64,000 nucleotides of DNA, taken from NCBI GenBank assembly GCA_947247005.1, contig OX365950.1:52304761-52368760 (forward strand), read 5' to 3'. The stretch is from Spisula solida. Taxonomy: Eukaryota > Mollusca > Bivalvia > Venerida > Mactridae. The translations under genes and the position numbers were made by a program. The notes under the pieces were generated by a model, which was given only the letters and a program-made list of their open reading frames with translations, did not search any database and was not told where the DNA came from. Shown in pieces: positions 60,830 through 64,000 of the stretch (position 1 is its first letter; each line of letters starts with the position of its first letter).

Positions 60830-62905
60830 TTTCTTGAAATAGTTGATTGTGTAAATGATTCTGGAGATGCTGAGTGCTTGCCATCGAATATAAATGCTTA
60901 CATTGTTAATGTATTTGTGTATGAGAAATTGAGAATAATGAACTCACAGTTAATTTCTTTGTGAAGTATCTGGTTTAAGATATTACATGAAAAAACTCGA
61001 TGAACTTTAGATATAGTATTTGATGTATAATCAGTTATAGTTATCCACTTGTTTGGTATTTACAGTATTACCTATATCAATGATCATTATAGACTCATAA
61101 CCATTACAGGAACACTGGCATCGTGTTGTTACCTTTCATCTAGAGTAATTCTAGAAACCGTTAATATACTGAGAGAAAACAATTGAACGGCTTCTGAAAA
61201 TTAATTATGCTTGTTGATTGACAAAGTGTATATGTTAATGTAATCATGCTGCGTTAGGTGGTTCTACATCTACAACTTATTTTCGAGGAACATGGAATCA
61301 TAATTGAATCTTGGTCCAGGTTTTTGGCATGCTTGATTAACTGTGCTATGGTTTAACTCACGTGAATCAAACAGACCATGTTAACTTTCATATCAATCAA
61401 GACTGCTCCTGGAACAGATTCTTGGAATTTGACCGGAATGTATTGATGCGTTTCACTGGAAGTTGACAAATATTTGGCTGAAGCAAAATGCGATGCAGTT
61501 CATTTGGCTTAGATAGTTGATACTCTTTTAAGATTTTGTTATAGGTGATACCAATGCTGATGGTGTAACTGAGATAAAAGTTCAGACTTCTGTATTATAT
61601 AAACACTGCGCTTGGAGCATTACCCATCTATTGCACAATTGTTGTCGTTATACAAGTCTTGACAACTGAGTGAGACAATATAATCATCTAACAATAAAGT
61701 AAACTTTTTTTAAAAATAGTTATATACATTTAAGGCTGTGTTTCACATTAATATTCTAAGCAAAAGTAACTGCATCTGTTTATGCCTGCTGTGGTTAACA
61801 TTGCTATATTCACTTTAAAATCTTAAGTTTAAAAGATATTGTTGCGTAACATTTTGGAGCCAGGTTGAATGCCCTTGGGATGGGTATAATATTTGAAGTT
61901 AAAGTCTGATGAATTACTTATTCATGTTTACTGTCAGATTCTGTACGAACATGATGTGCAATAATTTACAGAATAATTAAATAGTTTCCTTTTGAAATGC
62001 GTGTATATTGAAATCTTGAAATCTAGACATTTCTTATGTTATGTGTATATATTCTGTCTGTGCTGAAATTTTCAGAAACTTCTCATTTATTGCATTATAT
62101 TGTGTTATAAAATCTGTTATAAAACATGTTAGGTTTTCCTCTTACTGTTGCTGCGAATCTTAATGTTCCCACCAAACTGTCTTTCTGCTGGAGACTTGAA
62201 TTTTGACTTATTGCGATGATATTGAACATTATGTCCTCATATTTCTTTGTTTTCTTGCATCATATAATATTGATATAACTCTTTGTTGCATGTGAAACAA
62301 AAATATACTTTTTGATAGAGACGACTTGGTATCATTTTACTTATTGGAAACAATTTATTTGTCGTAGATGATGGATGACGTGGGTTAAGTCGGGTTATTT
62401 TTCCTAGAATAAATATTTGAAGTTGAGAAAAAGGACATCTCCACATTAAAGCCGCTTTGAGCTAAGTTGCCACGCTGCTTCTAATATAATATACTTGACA
62501 TTTTTTGTCTCCTATAGCATTCGGTTACTTTAACTTGGTGCCTGTAACTTGGTGCCATATTAAACTCTAATTGGTCTGGACATATATTTTGGATAGGAAA
62601 GGAGCATTATATTCATGAAAATACTGTTTGACTTAAGTCAAAAATGATTTATTGTCTGTCTGATAATGGCTTCACTTCCACAGTAGACTTTTTGATAGAT
62701 TGGTATAAAATATTGAATTAGATGATCAGTCTGTTGACTTCTGTTTTCTAAAGTAAAATTGGCCGTACAGACATTGTCAATGTGTTTATAAATATACTGT
62801 TGTTTTTATGCAAACTTCAATTATTTCTGCAGATGGTCCACATGGCAGGAATGTGTCATACTAAAAATATTCTGATATGTTTAATAAAAACAGCTGTGAT
62901 GCACA
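60830..62905. other. Non-coding DNA, no gene seen
   Basis: An acceptor-like ttatttctgcag lies at about 62822-62833, but the sequence after it gives no cadherin-like reading. Nothing else recognised. Confidence 0.5.
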
Positions 62906-63154
62906 CCAGGGTACTGTTTTATCAAAGCACTTACTGAAATCTTAAACAAACTTGCATTCAAATTTAAATTCTGAATTATTCTTTACAAACTACACATTTG
63001 GGACAAATATTGTTTGTAGGTGTTCATTTACTGAATAATCATTATTATTGAACAACCCTTTGCCTCAATTAGTAGCTATTAAAGTGTTATAAAGAATTTA
63101 AATTTGAACGTAATTTTATGATTTCTATAAGTTCTTTGACAAAACAGTACCCAG
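62906..63154. mobile_element. GGTACTGTTTTATC family, copy C (about 249 bp)
   Basis: Left end CAGGGTACTGTTTTATCAAA then GCACTTA; right end GTTCTTTGACAAAACAGTAC then CCAGG. Interior ACAAATATTGTTTGTAGG and AAAGTGTTATAAAG agree with copy A and the partial copy at 20414. The longest copy, and the only one keeping both outer GGTACTG/CAGTACC ends. Confidence 0.87.
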
Positions 63155-64000
63155 GTACTGTTGCTTAATTTGTCTCAGAGAACATTTTAAGTTTACCTTT
63201 TGGATATATATTTTTAAAAATAGGCAAACATACCAATGGAATTTAATGTTTAAAACATGAAAATTTTACTACATTTAAGAAACACATGTTCATGTTTGGG
63301 TGAAATTAAAGCAGTAAGCATAGTCTTAGAGTTGTCCCAGTCAAAGACAACAAACTCAAAAAACAATTGGAAGGTTACAGCCATAGGCAGATACATCACT
63401 GTGGGTTTGACTGTGGGTATAAATCATGCCAAGGCCCCTAAAGCAGAAGCCTCACTCCACCTCATATTCATATATTGATCAGCTCAATTCCGATTTCTTA
63501 ATTTACAACTAATGACATTCTTGACCATTCCTGACCATGATACATTGTTGTATAATGACTCACACATGTTCTACTGGTCTGCCATTATCAGGTTGATGAG
63601 TTGTTTGTCATCCAGGAAGTCTTGTAATGTATACAGATCATTGCTTGTTTGATTCTCATTCAGGAATTGTTGATAATGAGGTGACAATTTGCCAGATATT
63701 TCCTCATGTTTTCTGTGATGTATTTTGTCCTATTTCCTAATGTGAGAGTGTAGGTTAGGTTACTCTGGCTCTCTGTGTGTGAGATGATCTATGCTTGCTG
63801 AAGTGATCATCAATCATTTATTTGTTTGGTTGGCTATGTATATGTACAACCAATGAGGAAATGAAAAAAAAACTTCAACAAGTGCATAGCCAGGCCTGAA
63901 TTGATTGTACACACACAAGCCTTGAAATTGGTTGTTTTCATTTGTTGGGGGTCCTCACGATTTTGGAAATTTGAGACTTTAATGCCATTTTGGCCATATT
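63155..64000. other. Non-coding DNA to the window end, no gene seen
   Basis: A 73-codon frame at 63257-63478 has no domain. Nothing else recognised. Confidence 0.5.

Noticed and set aside
62834..62900. Possible exon after ttatttctgcag (MVHMAGMCHTK...)
   Set aside because: The reading is not cadherin-like, no donor follows before low-complexity sequence, and phase 0 would require a V-x-A-x-D-like start after the exon at 20164.

Overview
The window looks like one stretch of a large, AT-rich metazoan genome, probably a lophotrochozoan and most likely a bivalve mollusc. That is inferred from the base composition, the very many minisatellites, the small inverted-repeat elements around 200-450 bp, and a spliced cadherin exon. 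There are no closely packed genes and no bacterial features. Nearly all long open frames are short chance frames or come from tandem repeats.

The one coding segment I can defend is a 62-bp internal exon at 20164-20225 on the + strand. It has a consensus acceptor and donor and encodes the PLDRE core of a cadherin repeat of the Fat/Dachsous/CELSR type. I saw no second exon of the same gene. The simplest reading is that much of the window is + strand intron of a giant protocadherin gene, but the intron limits are not visible.

The left part (1-20 kb) holds a 17+17-bp dimeric minisatellite (0.24-0.84 kb), a tRNA-like SINE head on the minus strand (1.30-1.37 kb), a 968-bp array of a 22-mer (7.76-8.73 kb), a 27-mer array (12.55-13.09 kb), and smaller repeats. 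The middle part (20-40 kb) holds the exon, 28-, 30-, 37- and 29-bp arrays, a CpG-rich block with three TGACGTCA octamers (23.87-24.2 kb), copies of several dispersed element families, and a near-perfect 30-bp-arm hairpin (33.6 kb).

The right part (39-64 kb) holds two copies of a 0.4-kb element in opposite orientation (39.6 and 44.4 kb). Beside them is a 4.8-kb composite (45.14-49.94 kb) with three sets of perfect inverted repeats (75, 114 and 45 bp) and conserved mini-hairpins at its ends. Its interior is A-rich and G-poor, and a CpG-rich block sits next to one terminus. Further right are an 87-bp satellite-like array (54.57-55.62 kb), a 24-mer array (58.40-58.65 kb) and many short tandem duplications.

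Three dispersed families recur: one with GGTACTGTTTTATCAAAGCA ends (31.96, 32.70, 62.91 kb, partial at 20.41 kb), one with TACTGTAAACC ends (20.89, 41.93, 60.67 kb), and a third pair at 16.3 and 26.9 kb. The composite at 45-50 kb is the best candidate for something undescribed.
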